Below, in pieces: positions 17,414 to 25,229 of a stretch of 64,000 nucleotides of DNA. Each line of letters begins with the position of its first letter. Within the stretch, counting starts at the first letter, position 1. The stretch is from JASFYU01 sp045046905 (lineage in GTDB: Bacteria > Bacteroidota > Bacteroidia > Flavobacteriales > Flavobacteriaceae), in assembly GCA_045046905.1 (NCBI GenBank), contig JASFYU010000036.1:1-64000 (forward strand). Direction: 5' to 3'. The notes beneath the pieces were generated by a model. It saw only the letters and a program-made list of their open reading frames with translations, made no database searches and had not been told where the DNA came from. The translations under genes and the position numbers were made by a program.

Positions 17414-18107
17414 AAGCAGATGCTCTCACTTGTTTTATTTTCTTGTCTTCTATAATAATACCGTCCTTGAGATATACTATTCTTTTACACATATTGGCAA
17501 TATCCTGCTCGTGTGTCACAATAAGAATGGTATTGCCTTGGTCATTGATTTTTTGGATAAGATCCATCACTTCATAGGACGTTGTACTATCTAAGGCACC
17601 CGTTGGCTCATCGGCTAATAGCACCTTGGGCTCTGCGGCCATAGCTCGGGCAATGGCCACACGTTGTTTTTGACCGCCCGAAAGCTCATTGGGTAAATGG
17701 GTCGCCCATTCTTTCAGCCCTACTTGATCCAAATATTTTAAAGCTTTCTCTTGTCTTTCCTTTCGAGGCATACGCTGATAATAGAGCGGAAGAGCCACAT
17801 TTTCTAATGCACTTTTATAATTGATGAGATTGAAAGATTGAAAAACAAATCCTAAAAATTTATTTCGATATTTAGCCGCTTTGGTCTCGTTCAAATTTTT
17901 GATAGGCACCCCATCCAAGGTATATTCTCCTGAATCAGCCACATCTAACATGCCCAGAATATTCAATAAGGTAGATTTCCCTGAACCTGAGGACCCCATT
18001 ATAGCTACCAACTCCCCTTCTTCTATCGATAAATTAATACCTTTTAATACATGAAGAGAATTGCTTCCCATTTTGTAAGATTTGTGAAGGTCTTTGATTT
18101 CAATCAT
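17406..18107 (-). CDS. ABC transporter ATP-binding protein (MacB/LolD type)
   Basis: This is a 233-residue nucleotide-binding subunit. Walker A is GSSGSGKST (38-46), the Q-loop is at FVFQSFNLI, the signature LSGGQKQR lies at 142-149, Walker B is LLADEPTGALD (163-173), and the switch His is in LIVTHEQD. It is the first gene of an operon of five: ATPase, two permeases, adaptor, TolC. It drives the pump from the cytoplasmic face. Confidence 0.96.
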   Translation of the reverse strand: MIEIKDLHKSYKMGSNSLHVLKGINLSIEEGELVAIMGSSGSGKSTLLNILGMLDVADSGEYTLDGVPIKNLNETKAAKYRNKFLGFVFQSFNLINYKSALENVALPLYYQRMPRKERQEKALKYLDQVGLKEWATHLPNELSGGQKQRVAIARAMAAEPKVLLADEPTGALDSTTSYEVMDLIQKINDQGNTILIVTHEQDIANMCKRIVYLKDGIIIEDKKIKQVRASAYV

Positions 18108-18215
18108 GCCGATTTCATTAATTGTTTGATTAGTATCTTACTAGATTCTTGAATAGGACTCATAAGTTGTTAAAATGTTACATAACTGCCTCCAAAATTT
18201 ATGTTAAATAATTCA

Positions 18216-18530
18216 ATCTCCCTTTCCAAGGGGCTCTAGCTTGTTCTATACTTTGATATTATCCTCTGCCTCGATTCCTGATTTCACCTTTACATAAATA
18301 CCATCGCTTATACCCAATTCGATAGGCATACCTTCAAATTGTTATTGGATTTTCTCAATTTCTACAAAGGGCTTTTTGATCTTATTGTCGAACTAGGTTA
18401 TAAGACTAGAAGATTATGGTATTGTTACAACCTGAGTTCGATAGCTATACGCTCAAATTGTTATTCGATTTTCTCAATTTCTACAAAGGGCTTTTTGGTC
18501 TTATTGTCGAACTCGGGTTTACAGTAAAAT
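18216..18530 (-). pseudogene. Remnant of an efflux periplasmic adaptor, partly duplicated
   Basis: Read on the minus strand, the region encodes pieces similar to the C-terminal domain of the adaptor at 13722-14888: FDNK.KKPFVEIEKI, stop, QFE, then ELGISDGIYVKVKSGIEAED and NKLEPLGKGD, against the intact FDKKTDEPYVEIA, KFERRDIEIGISDG and NKTEPIKKGD. In-frame TAA/TAG codons break it. A 77-bp segment (18318-18394 and 18437-18513) is present twice, and both copies carry the same TAA at the same site. There is no start codon or intact 5' half. This is a gene relic, not a working gene. Confidence 0.8.
18318..18513. repeat. 77-bp direct repeat, two copies 119 bp apart
   Basis: Copies are at 18318-18394 and 18437-18513 and differ at only a handful of positions; the shared core includes TTTCTACAAAGGGCTTTTTG. 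The repeat lies inside the adaptor pseudogene and reflects a duplication of part of it after the frame was already broken. Confidence 0.93.
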
Positions 18531-18563
18531 CTGTACGGAAATGATAAGAATAAGAGACTATCC

Positions 18564-18779
18564 TCAGCTCTTCATTTTTCGGTATACAAAATAGAATAGC
18601 ACACCGACCAGCACATAGGGTACTGCCATCAAATACACTATTCCATTGTTCACTCCCTCGGCCATGGCACCGTTTCCTTCACTTTCTAAAACAGCCCGGC
18701 ACATGGCACATTGCGCCTCTACCACTTCAGGAAATAGCAGTACTATAGATAGTACGAATATCAAAAAAGTCTTTCTCAT
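18564..18779 (-). CDS. Small secreted/membrane protein with CxxC motif
   Basis: This is a 71-residue protein: signal peptide (MRKTFLIFVLSIVLLFPEVVEA), then QCAMCRAV carrying a CxxC pair, a Gly/Asn-rich stretch, and one C-terminal membrane helix (IVYLMAVPYVLVGVLFYFVY). It sits 50 bp downstream of the DUF420 gene in the oxidase accessory cluster. The position and cysteines suggest a role in oxidase assembly or metal handling, but no function is known to me. It is short, but the clear signal peptide, helix and operon place support a real gene. Confidence 0.75.
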   Translation of the reverse strand: MRKTFLIFVLSIVLLFPEVVEAQCAMCRAVLESEGNGAMAEGVNNGIVYLMAVPYVLVGVLFYFVYRKMKS

Positions 18780-18829
18780 TTAACACCCTTTTAACTGCAG
18801 TCAAAATGACCACTTTGTTCAGCCATTTA

Positions 18830-19363
18830 TTAATTAACATAATACGGTGAAATCATCATATAAACCACAACCCCGCTTATTGCGACATATAACCAAATAG
18901 GAAATGTGATTTTCGCCAATTTTCGATGTGATTCAAATTTTTTCAAATAAGCCCGGGCATAGGTTTTAAGCACTAATGGAATGATAGCAATAGATAGCAC
19001 AATATGCGAAATCAAAATGAAAAAATACACATATTTTAGTATACCTTCCCCTCCAAATGTAGTTGACTCGGCCGTCATATGATAGGCGATATACATTGAT
19101 AAAAACAGAACGGACAATACAATGCAGCCGGTCATTAAGTTTTGATGCAGTTTTTGTTTTCCATTTTTTATGGCCCACACCGCCACAACCAACAAAACTG
19201 CAGTAAGCGCATTTGTAGAAGCATATATAGGCGGCAAAAAACCAAGTCTTTCAACATTCGGAATTTTTACCCCGAACAGCATAGCGACTACCAATGGCAC
19301 AATAATAGAAATGACCGTAATCCATCTATTAAATTTCTTTTCCAGTACACTTAGCGCCTCCAT
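18830..19363 (-). CDS. DUF420 membrane protein (CtaM/YozB-like)
   Basis: This is a 177-residue integral membrane protein with about five helices (VISIIVPLVVAMLFGVKI, ALTAVLLVVAVWAI and others) and the conserved histidines of the DUF420 family (KLHQNLM, AYHMTAES, YFFILISHIVLSI). The Gram-positive homologue CtaM/YozB is needed for assembly of heme-A oxidases. The gene follows sco directly (the sco stop abuts its ATG). A role in cytochrome oxidase maturation is inferred from family and location. Confidence 0.88.
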   Translation of the reverse strand: MEALSVLEKKFNRWITVISIIVPLVVAMLFGVKIPNVERLGFLPPIYASTNALTAVLLVVAVWAIKNGKQKLHQNLMTGCIVLSVLFLSMYIAYHMTAESTTFGGEGILKYVYFFILISHIVLSIAIIPLVLKTYARAYLKKFESHRKLAKITFPIWLYVAISGVVVYMMISPYYVN

Positions 19364-20089
19364 TTACTCTTCCAATAATTTTCTGATGTCCTGCTTTAAA
19401 ATACTGATCTGCTCTTTTTCGCCGTGGTCATTCTCCTGTTGCTTTTCAGTAATAGCCCCGCGATAATATATAATAGGGTTACCAAAATCATCAACTCTCG
19501 AACGTATAAATCCTTTTTTATCGATTAAGGCAAATAGGCCAGAGTGTTCAAAACCGCCAGGTGCATCAGGCATTTCAGACGCAAAAATATTAAACCCGAT
19601 ATTGGCCAAATCGAATATTTTTTCTTTATCGCCGGTCATCAAATGCCAGTCCATATCCTCAATACCATGACGTTCTGCATATTGTTTCAAAACAGTGGGC
19701 GTATCATAGTCGGGCGTTATTGAAAAAGAAGCTATTCCGAAATGGTCAAATTGGCTAAACTCCTCCTGCAGGGCCACCAAATTTTTTGTCATTACGGGGC
19801 AGATTGAAGGGCATGAGGTAAAGAAGAACTCGACTACGAACACTTTTCCCTTGTAATCTCTATCGGTAATCAAAAGACTGTCTTGATCAATGAACTCAAA
19901 AGAGGGGACTCTTCTTTTTTTGCCGTTCAACAACACATAAGCCAACTCCGCTTTATTGTTCTTGACGTTCATTCTATTGGTATCGACTACCGATCCCTTT
20001 TTGAGGCGGTCAACAATTCTAGGAATAAAGATGATGCCAAAAACAAGGACCACTAACGATACCCATACATATGTATACTTTCCTTTCAT
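19364..20089 (-). CDS. SCO1/SenC-family copper chaperone for cytochrome oxidase
   Basis: This is a 241-residue protein with an N-terminal membrane anchor (YVWVSLVVLVFGIIFI) and a periplasmic thioredoxin fold. The copper-binding CPSIC motif is in FFFTSCPSICPVMTK, with the partner histidine in FEHSGLFALID. It delivers copper to the CuA site of subunit II or acts as its thiol reductant. The start is ATG 20089; the TTG two codons earlier is not needed. It begins 2 bp after the stop of the preceding gene and runs directly into the DUF420 gene, so the three are one unit. Confidence 0.95.
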   Translation of the reverse strand: MKGKYTYVWVSLVVLVFGIIFIPRIVDRLKKGSVVDTNRMNVKNNKAELAYVLLNGKKRRVPSFEFIDQDSLLITDRDYKGKVFVVEFFFTSCPSICPVMTKNLVALQEEFSQFDHFGIASFSITPDYDTPTVLKQYAERHGIEDMDWHLMTGDKEKIFDLANIGFNIFASEMPDAPGGFEHSGLFALIDKKGFIRSRVDDFGNPIIYYRGAITEKQQENDHGEKEQISILKQDIRKLLEE

Positions 20090-20091
20090 TT

Positions 20092-20724
20092 TCAATTCAC
20101 GCGCCTAGCATTGTTCTTTTTAAGGGCCAACCGATATTCAGCCAAAATAATCATTACATCATCTACCATCTTATTGTTCAAATCGGATACCGATCTAGCA
20201 TTGAACCCATATTTGGTCTCTCCGTCCTCTTCACTGGTCCTTCCCCTTAAATTTCTATCCTTGTCAATAATAAAAACATAGGAAGTGGCCAAATCTTCAT
20301 CAAGTGACAAATTGGTTCTTAAGGACTCGAAAAGGTCTTGTATTTGGTTCTCTTGGGCAAACACAAATTTCCAATTTCTGATATCAGTAAAACTGCCTAG
20401 CTCTTTTTTTAGTTCAGCTACCTGTATTTCAGTGCCTTTTGGTACTACCATGACAAACTGAAAATCATGGAATTCATGAAATCGCTTGTATATTTTCTGA
20501 TTGAGATTAAAGGCATTGCCTTTGTTATAGTCTATATTTTTACCCAAGAACCCAAGAATGGTTATTTTATCTTGAAGGCTTAGGGTGTTATCGATTGCGC
20601 TTATCTCATTAACTTCCTCGGTAAGCACAGTGAGTCTTCCAAAATTATTGATCCCTGAAGCAAAAAATAGGTAGGCGACAATGGGTAAAACAAATAGTAC
20701 TACTAAAACGAAGGTCTTTTTCAT
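20092..20724 (-). CDS. Uncharacterised membrane-anchored protein, thioredoxin-like, SCO-linked
   Basis: This is a 210-residue protein with an N-terminal helix (TFVLVVLFVLPIVAYLFFA) and a soluble part whose order of strands and helices (ITILGFLGKNI, FQFVMVVPKG, WKFVFAQENQIQDL, SYVFIIDKDRNLRGR) resembles a thioredoxin/peroxiredoxin fold. It contains no cysteine, so it lacks both the redox and the copper-binding pairs of SCO. It is directly upstream of sco and 2 bp from it. It may be a degenerate SCO paralogue acting as a partner or scaffold. I do not recognise an established name. Confidence 0.8.
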   Translation of the reverse strand: MKKTFVLVVLFVLPIVAYLFFASGINNFGRLTVLTEEVNEISAIDNTLSLQDKITILGFLGKNIDYNKGNAFNLNQKIYKRFHEFHDFQFVMVVPKGTEIQVAELKKELGSFTDIRNWKFVFAQENQIQDLFESLRTNLSLDEDLATSYVFIIDKDRNLRGRTSEEDGETKYGFNARSVSDLNNKMVDDVMIILAEYRLALKKNNARRVN

Positions 20725-20995
20725 ACCCGAATTATTACTGTTATCAAGAGAGTTTAAAAACTATAGTTATCAATTACGGCCTGACGATGAAATTTATTCT
20801 AAAATCGAAATCATTGATTTTTCACAACGAAATAAAAAAAGGGGCTAAGAAGTTTTGTTTCGCCTCTTCACGAGTCTTGCCCGGTGATTCAAGTGGCAAT
20901 TATGCCTTAGGACGATTCATAAACAGATTAGTTTACTTCGTCTGTACTGAAGCCCTATTTTAATTTCTTTAGAACCTCTCTTCTTTGTCAATACC

Positions 20996-21379
20996 CTAGA
21001 AATCCCAGGTTACAAACCCATCCTTAAAGACATTATAAATGTAATCGGCTTCAAAGAGCATTATAAATAGCAAGTATGCCACCAAGAAAATTGGGGTCCA
21101 AACAATCGCCCTTCTCAATGCGCTTTTTTCATCTCTCAAGTGCATGAAATCCCATGCAATATAATAGGCCTTGACCAGAGTAAGGATAATGAAAATCCAG
21201 TTCAGTAGTTTCATTCCTAAAAAAGTACTTCCGGTAAGTATAGCAGGTTTCGTAATACCAAAACCAACTTCGACCGCGGTTATAATGGTTAAGAAAACAA
21301 GTACTCCCCATATTTTTTGGGTATTGGACTTGAATTTCACTAATCCCCTGAAAATTTCCAATTTATGTGCGTCTGCCAT
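20996..21379 (-). CDS. Cytochrome c oxidase subunit IV-type protein
   Basis: This is a 127-residue membrane protein with three helices (IWGVLVFLTIITAVEVGFGI, WIFIILTLVKAYYIAWDFMH, IVWTPIFLVAYLLFIMLF). The middle helix contains VKAYYIAWDFMHL, the hallmark of the prokaryotic subunit IV (CtaF/CyoD-like) family. It follows the subunit III gene after 52 bp. It has no cofactors; it stabilises the oxidase. A 271-bp non-coding gap separates it from the SCO unit. Confidence 0.9.
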   Translation of the reverse strand: MADAHKLEIFRGLVKFKSNTQKIWGVLVFLTIITAVEVGFGITKPAILTGSTFLGMKLLNWIFIILTLVKAYYIAWDFMHLRDEKSALRRAIVWTPIFLVAYLLFIMLFEADYIYNVFKDGFVTWDF

Positions 21380-21431
21380 TATTTATATCGTAATTATTAA
21401 AAAATCAACCAGAACCTGAACTCAATTCAGG

Positions 21432-22406
21432 CTATACCAAATAGAAGAAGGTAAATACAAATACCCACACCAAATCTACAAAGTGCCAGTACAGACCAAC
21501 TTTCTCGACCATTTCATAGTGTCCGCGACGTTCATATGTTCCTATGATAACATTAAAGAAAATGATAATATTTATCAGTACTCCCGAGAACACGTGAAAA
21601 CCGTGAAAACCGGTAATAAAGAAAAAGAAATCTGCAAATAATCTACTGCCGTATTCATTGTGAATTAGATTCGCCCCTTCAACAACCTGTGTCGCACCCA
21701 TAAGCTTCTCAAGACTTTCTTCTCGGGTCAGTATTGTTTTCTCTCCTTCTTCATTAATCATCTCGGTACGTACCAAAATATTGGCATTGGCTTTAAAGCC
21801 TTCTACCACTTCATTTACTGAATAACTAGGCACAAATGCATCTTCACCATACCAGACGCCATTTTTTCTTTCATGTGCAACCCTATCACTGTGAATTGTT
21901 TTCGCAAAATCAGATAAAGTGGCTCTTTCACCGGTATCGGCTTTAACGAACTGTAATATTCTACCACCCTTGGTTTCTATTGCACCATAGCTCCCATTGA
22001 TAAAGGTTGCCCATTCCCAAGCTTGGGAACCAACAAATATCGCACCTCCTAGAATGGTTAGGAACATATACCAGATTACGGCCTTCTTCTTCATATGATG
22101 ACCCGCATCGACTGCCAACACCATGGTTACCGAGGACATAATCAAAATAAAAGTCATGAAGGCTACATAGTACATGGGAAAATCACCATGAAAGAAAGGC
22201 ACGTGGGTAAAAACCTCATCGGCTATTGGCCAAGTTTCAATGAATTTAAACCTAGAAAAACCGTAAGAGGCTAAAAAGCCTGAAAAAGTCAAGGCATCCG
22301 AGACGAGAAAAAACCACATCATCAATTTACCATAACTCGCATTCAAGGGTCGATTACCGCCTCCCCAAACCTTTTCTTCAGAAGTTGTTGTTACCGTAGA
22401 ATCCAT
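21432..22406 (-). CDS. Cytochrome c oxidase subunit III (long form)
   Basis: This is a 324-residue heme-copper oxidase subunit III. The membrane helices include LMMWFFLVSDALTFSGFLA, the family block FFITGFHGFHVFSGV and the closing YWHFVDLVWVFVFTFFYL. Between helices, residues about 125-235 form a polar insertion (AIETKGGRILQ to HNEYGSRLF) that makes the protein longer than usual bacterial homologues; similar insertions occur in Bacteroidota. A strong promoter match lies directly upstream. Its oxidase core subunits I and II are encoded at 49174-52105. Confidence 0.93.
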   Translation of the reverse strand: MDSTVTTTSEEKVWGGGNRPLNASYGKLMMWFFLVSDALTFSGFLASYGFSRFKFIETWPIADEVFTHVPFFHGDFPMYYVAFMTFILIMSSVTMVLAVDAGHHMKKKAVIWYMFLTILGGAIFVGSQAWEWATFINGSYGAIETKGGRILQFVKADTGERATLSDFAKTIHSDRVAHERKNGVWYGEDAFVPSYSVNEVVEGFKANANILVRTEMINEEGEKTILTREESLEKLMGATQVVEGANLIHNEYGSRLFADFFFFITGFHGFHVFSGVLINIIIFFNVIIGTYERRGHYEMVEKVGLYWHFVDLVWVFVFTFFYLV

Positions 22407-22436
22407 ATATAATCTATCGTATTATTAGAAGTTGCA

Positions 22437-22465
22437 CAAATTTACATTTTTTTCGACCATACAAA
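22437..22465 (-). promoter_or_regulatory. Predicted promoter for subunit III gene
   Basis: Minus strand: TTTG (22462-22465), 17 bp, TAAATTTG (22437-22444). Both boxes match the Bacteroidota consensus perfectly and lie about 30 bp from the ATG at 22406. It would drive the subunit III/IV unit separately from cyoE. Confidence 0.65.
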
Positions 22466-22687
22466 AGCCGAATGGGTATCAAAACCAATTTTATTATAAG
22501 AAATTGTCAAGATTTTATCCTCTAGTTCGATTTTGTCCTTTTTTTTTGTGAAATCTGTGTTATTTTTTCGCCTTACAGCTTAGATCATGCCATTCATAAG
22601 CTACATGCTGCCAAAAAAATCATCAAAATACATTCAGAAATCAAGGTGATAGATAATGAACTCAAGACGAGCGTAATTTCTAAAATA

Positions 22688-23269
22688 CTACTCAACAAAC
22701 AGCATAAACAAAATCAAATACACCCATAAAAGATCTAAAAAGTGCCAAAAAGTAGCCCCCAATGATATTCCTAACATCTCTTGCGAAGAATAGCTTCCCT
22801 TTATTTGATTGTACAAAACCACCAATAGCGAAATGATCCCTGCAACCACATGGACAATATGCACGGCAGCAATCAAAAACACATAGGCGAGTTTAATATT
22901 ACTTGTTGGTCCTGTAAAATAATAGCCTTGAGCCACCATTTGCGAAAAACCGTTAAACTGAAGTATGATAAAAACAACACCCAAGCCCAAGGTCACCAGC
23001 AACCAATTGGTACACTGTTTTGCCCTATCTTCCTTTATTCCCTTTTTCGCTAAGATATAGGTAATACTACTCAACATGATAACAGCGGCACTTATAAAGA
23101 AAGCCGATGGCAGGTTCAGTTCTTTCAACCAATCTTCTCTTGTACTACTAATAATATAGGCACTGGTCCAACCTGCAAAAGCCATTAACAAGCTAACTAT
23201 ACCAAACCAGAGCATCATTTTTTTGGCTCTGTCATTTTTTTCTTTCTGTGTACCCTGAGTTAAATCCAT
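22688..23269 (-). CDS. Second cytochrome c oxidase subunit III-family protein
   Basis: This is a 193-residue membrane protein with five helices. It shares the subunit III motifs AAVHIVHVVAGI and FWHFLDLLWVYLILFML but lacks the first two helices and the polar insert of its neighbour. Its start is 6 bp downstream of the cyoE stop, so it belongs to the cyoE transcript. Two subunit III-type genes side by side are usual in Flavobacteriaceae; whether both enter the same complex is not known. Confidence 0.9.
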   Translation of the reverse strand: MDLTQGTQKEKNDRAKKMMLWFGIVSLLMAFAGWTSAYIISSTREDWLKELNLPSAFFISAAVIMLSSITYILAKKGIKEDRAKQCTNWLLVTLGLGVVFIILQFNGFSQMVAQGYYFTGPTSNIKLAYVFLIAAVHIVHVVAGIISLLVVLYNQIKGSYSSQEMLGISLGATFWHFLDLLWVYLILFMLFVE

Positions 23270-23275
23270 ATACTT

Positions 23276-24175
23276 TTAAATAAATTTATCAATGACGTAA
23301 ATTACTTGCATTAAGGTGATGTAGCTTACACTGGCCAGCATCAATTTCTTGGCCGATGCATTATCTCGCTTTTCAAACAAACGAAAAGCAAATACCAACA
23401 TTACCGCTCCTATTAAAAGTATAAGGATTGCGGCAGAAATTGACAATTGCAATCTGCCCGTAATTCCAAACGCAGGAACAACCGAAACAATCATCATCCA
23501 AACGGTGTACATTATAATCTGCACTGCCGTTCCCCTATCTTTCTTTCCTGTAGGCAACATCTTAAACCCTCCCCTTTTATAGTCCTCATCCAACATCCAC
23601 CCCAAGGCCCAAAAATGGGGGAATTGCCAAAAAAACTGAATCATGAACAAAGTGCCAGATTCAATACCAAAATCGTTTGTCGCTGCTACCCACCCCAACA
23701 TAAAAGGAATGGCTCCAGGAAATGCCCCCACAAAAACCGAAAGTGGAGTTTTGGTTTTTAATGGCGTATAGACACTCGTATATAAAAATATGGAAATCGC
23801 CCCGAACATTGCCGTTTTAGGGTTAAGGACATATAAGGCGACCAAGCCCATAATGGTCAATACAATAGCAATCACAAAGGCCTTATTGACCGACATTCTT
23901 CCTGAGGGGATCGGACGGTTCTTTGTCCTATTCATCAGGGCATCTAGATCTCTCTCGATAATCTGATTAAAAGCGTTTGACGCACCAACCATGCAATACC
24001 CCCCAAATGCAAGGAGTACAAGCGAGCCCATATCAATTTGATAGGCTCCTAATAAATAACCTGCAATGGAAGAAAAAACCACACTAATCGCCAACCTAGC
24101 TTTGGTTATCTCTTTAAAATCAGCAAAAATCAAGGGCCATGAGGCACGCTTTACCGTTCCAATTGCAGTCTTCAT
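23276..24175 (-). CDS. cyoE: Protoheme IX farnesyltransferase (heme O synthase)
   Basis: This is a 299-residue UbiA-family prenyltransferase that adds a farnesyl group to protoheme to make heme O for the oxidase. The substrate motifs are present: NAFNQIIERDLDALMNRT (NxxxD..D) and the second Asp-rich loop DEDYKRGGFKMLP. There are nine predicted helices. ATG 24175 is chosen over an in-frame TTG at 24226 because a TATCTTTG promoter box lies between them. It heads the oxidase accessory cluster. CtaA (heme A synthase) was not seen in the window. Confidence 0.96.
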   Translation of the reverse strand: MKTAIGTVKRASWPLIFADFKEITKARLAISVVFSSIAGYLLGAYQIDMGSLVLLAFGGYCMVGASNAFNQIIERDLDALMNRTKNRPIPSGRMSVNKAFVIAIVLTIMGLVALYVLNPKTAMFGAISIFLYTSVYTPLKTKTPLSVFVGAFPGAIPFMLGWVAATNDFGIESGTLFMIQFFWQFPHFWALGWMLDEDYKRGGFKMLPTGKKDRGTAVQIIMYTVWMMIVSVVPAFGITGRLQLSISAAILILLIGAVMLVFAFRLFEKRDNASAKKLMLASVSYITLMQVIYVIDKFI

Positions 24176-24195
24176 CAGTTTTTTAAATAAGAGTG

Positions 24196-24226
24196 CAAAG
24201 ATAAACTGCCTATGATTTTTCTGCAA
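24196..24226 (-). promoter_or_regulatory. Predicted cyoE promoter
   Basis: Minus strand: TTG (24224-24226), 20 bp, TATCTTTG (24196-24203). The -7 box is perfect, the -33 nearly so. Distance to the ATG implies a leader of about 14 bases. Confidence 0.5.
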
Positions 24227-24246
24227 CCAATTGACCCTATTTATCT

Positions 24247-24254
24247 TATCTTTG
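24247..24254 (+). promoter_or_regulatory. Possible -7 box for the metallo-beta-lactamase-fold gene
   Basis: TATCTTTG is a perfect TAnnTTTG, 37 bp before the TTG start at 24292 and divergent from the cyoE promoter. No convincing -33 element is present. Confidence 0.35.
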
Positions 24255-24291
24255 AGAAAAGGCCCTAAAAGCCATTAAAAACAATGTTATA

Positions 24292-25170
24292 TTGAAAAAT
24301 AATCGATTTTTTATACTTTTTATAAGCATATGCAGCCTTTTATCGACAGAAGCGCAAAACAAAGATGTGACCATTACTGCAATCAAGGTCTCCAAGGATG
24401 TATATATGCTGACCGGACAGGGTGGAAATATTGGGATTTATGTGGGAGCATCTTCCGTTTTTATGATTGATGACCAATATGCTCATTTGAGTAAAAAAAT
24501 TAAAGAAAAGATTAATGAACTGACCAATAAACCCATCACAGTTTTATTCAACACCCATATGCATGGCGACCATACGGGTGGCAACGGCAATTTCAATTCG
24601 CCAGACATCACTCTGGTCGCACATGACAATGTGAGGAAAAGCCTGCAATCTAGACTAGATGCAAATACAAATTCTGATCAAACCATACTCCCCGAGCTCA
24701 CCTTTTCAAAGAATATTACTTTTCATGATGGCGAAGAAACCATTATGGCATTTCACGTACACAATGCCCACACCAACGGCGATGCCATGGTGTACTTTCT
24801 TGAAAACAATGTTTTGCATATGGGAGACACCTATTTTTCAGGACGCTACCCCTATATAGACCTAAAAAACGGAGGCAGTATCGAAGGTTATATCAACGCA
24901 AATAAAAGAGCATTGGTATTGATTGACGCCGAAACTAAAATCATTCCTGGGCACGGAAAGCTATCTAATAAAAAAGAACTGGAGACCTATGTAGCCATGC
25001 TTGAAGACATAAAACTAAAGGTTCAGAAAGCAATCGACGCCAACAGCTCAATGAAAAAAGTACTAGAAGATTCAAAACTCACAGCAGATTATGACAAAAC
25101 CCATGGCAATGGATTCATCAGCCCCAAAAAAATAAGAGAGGCGTTTTATAAAAGCTTAAAAGGAGAGTAA
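24292..25170 (+). CDS. Secreted metallo-beta-lactamase-fold hydrolase
   Basis: This is a 292-residue protein. It must start at TTG 24292: that gives the signal peptide MKNNRFFILFISICSLLSTEAQ, and the nearest upstream ATG (24284) hits a stop after two codons. The zinc motif HMHGDH is at 89-94, with further ligands in HNAHTNGDA, HMGDTYF and PGHG. The pattern fits the broad MBL-fold hydrolase group (similar to SoxH/quinoprotein-relay hydrolases), not clearly an antibiotic-inactivating subclass; the substrate is unknown. It converges with tonB across a shared terminator. Confidence 0.9.
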   Translation: MKNNRFFILFISICSLLSTEAQNKDVTITAIKVSKDVYMLTGQGGNIGIYVGASSVFMIDDQYAHLSKKIKEKINELTNKPITVLFNTHMHGDHTGGNGNFNSPDITLVAHDNVRKSLQSRLDANTNSDQTILPELTFSKNITFHDGEETIMAFHVHNAHTNGDAMVYFLENNVLHMGDTYFSGRYPYIDLKNGGSIEGYINANKRALVLIDAETKIIPGHGKLSNKKELETYVAMLEDIKLKVQKAIDANSSMKKVLEDSKLTADYDKTHGNGFISPKKIREAFYKSLKGE

Positions 25171-25173
25171 AAA

Positions 25174-25208
25174 AGAGGCTGTCTAAAAATTATTTTTAGA
25201 CAGCCTCT
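25174..25208. terminator. Bidirectional intrinsic terminator
   Basis: A 16-bp perfect stem (AGAGGCTGTCTAAAAA and its complement) with a 3-base loop lies between the MBL-fold gene and tonB. A/T tracts at the stem base and loop side provide U-runs for both directions. Confidence 0.9.
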
Positions 25209-25229
25209 TACCTATGTTTTTTTAAAATT

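Noticed and set aside
24176..24226. TTG start for cyoE
   Set aside because: It would lie upstream of the predicted promoter -7 box; ATG 24175 fits the family start.
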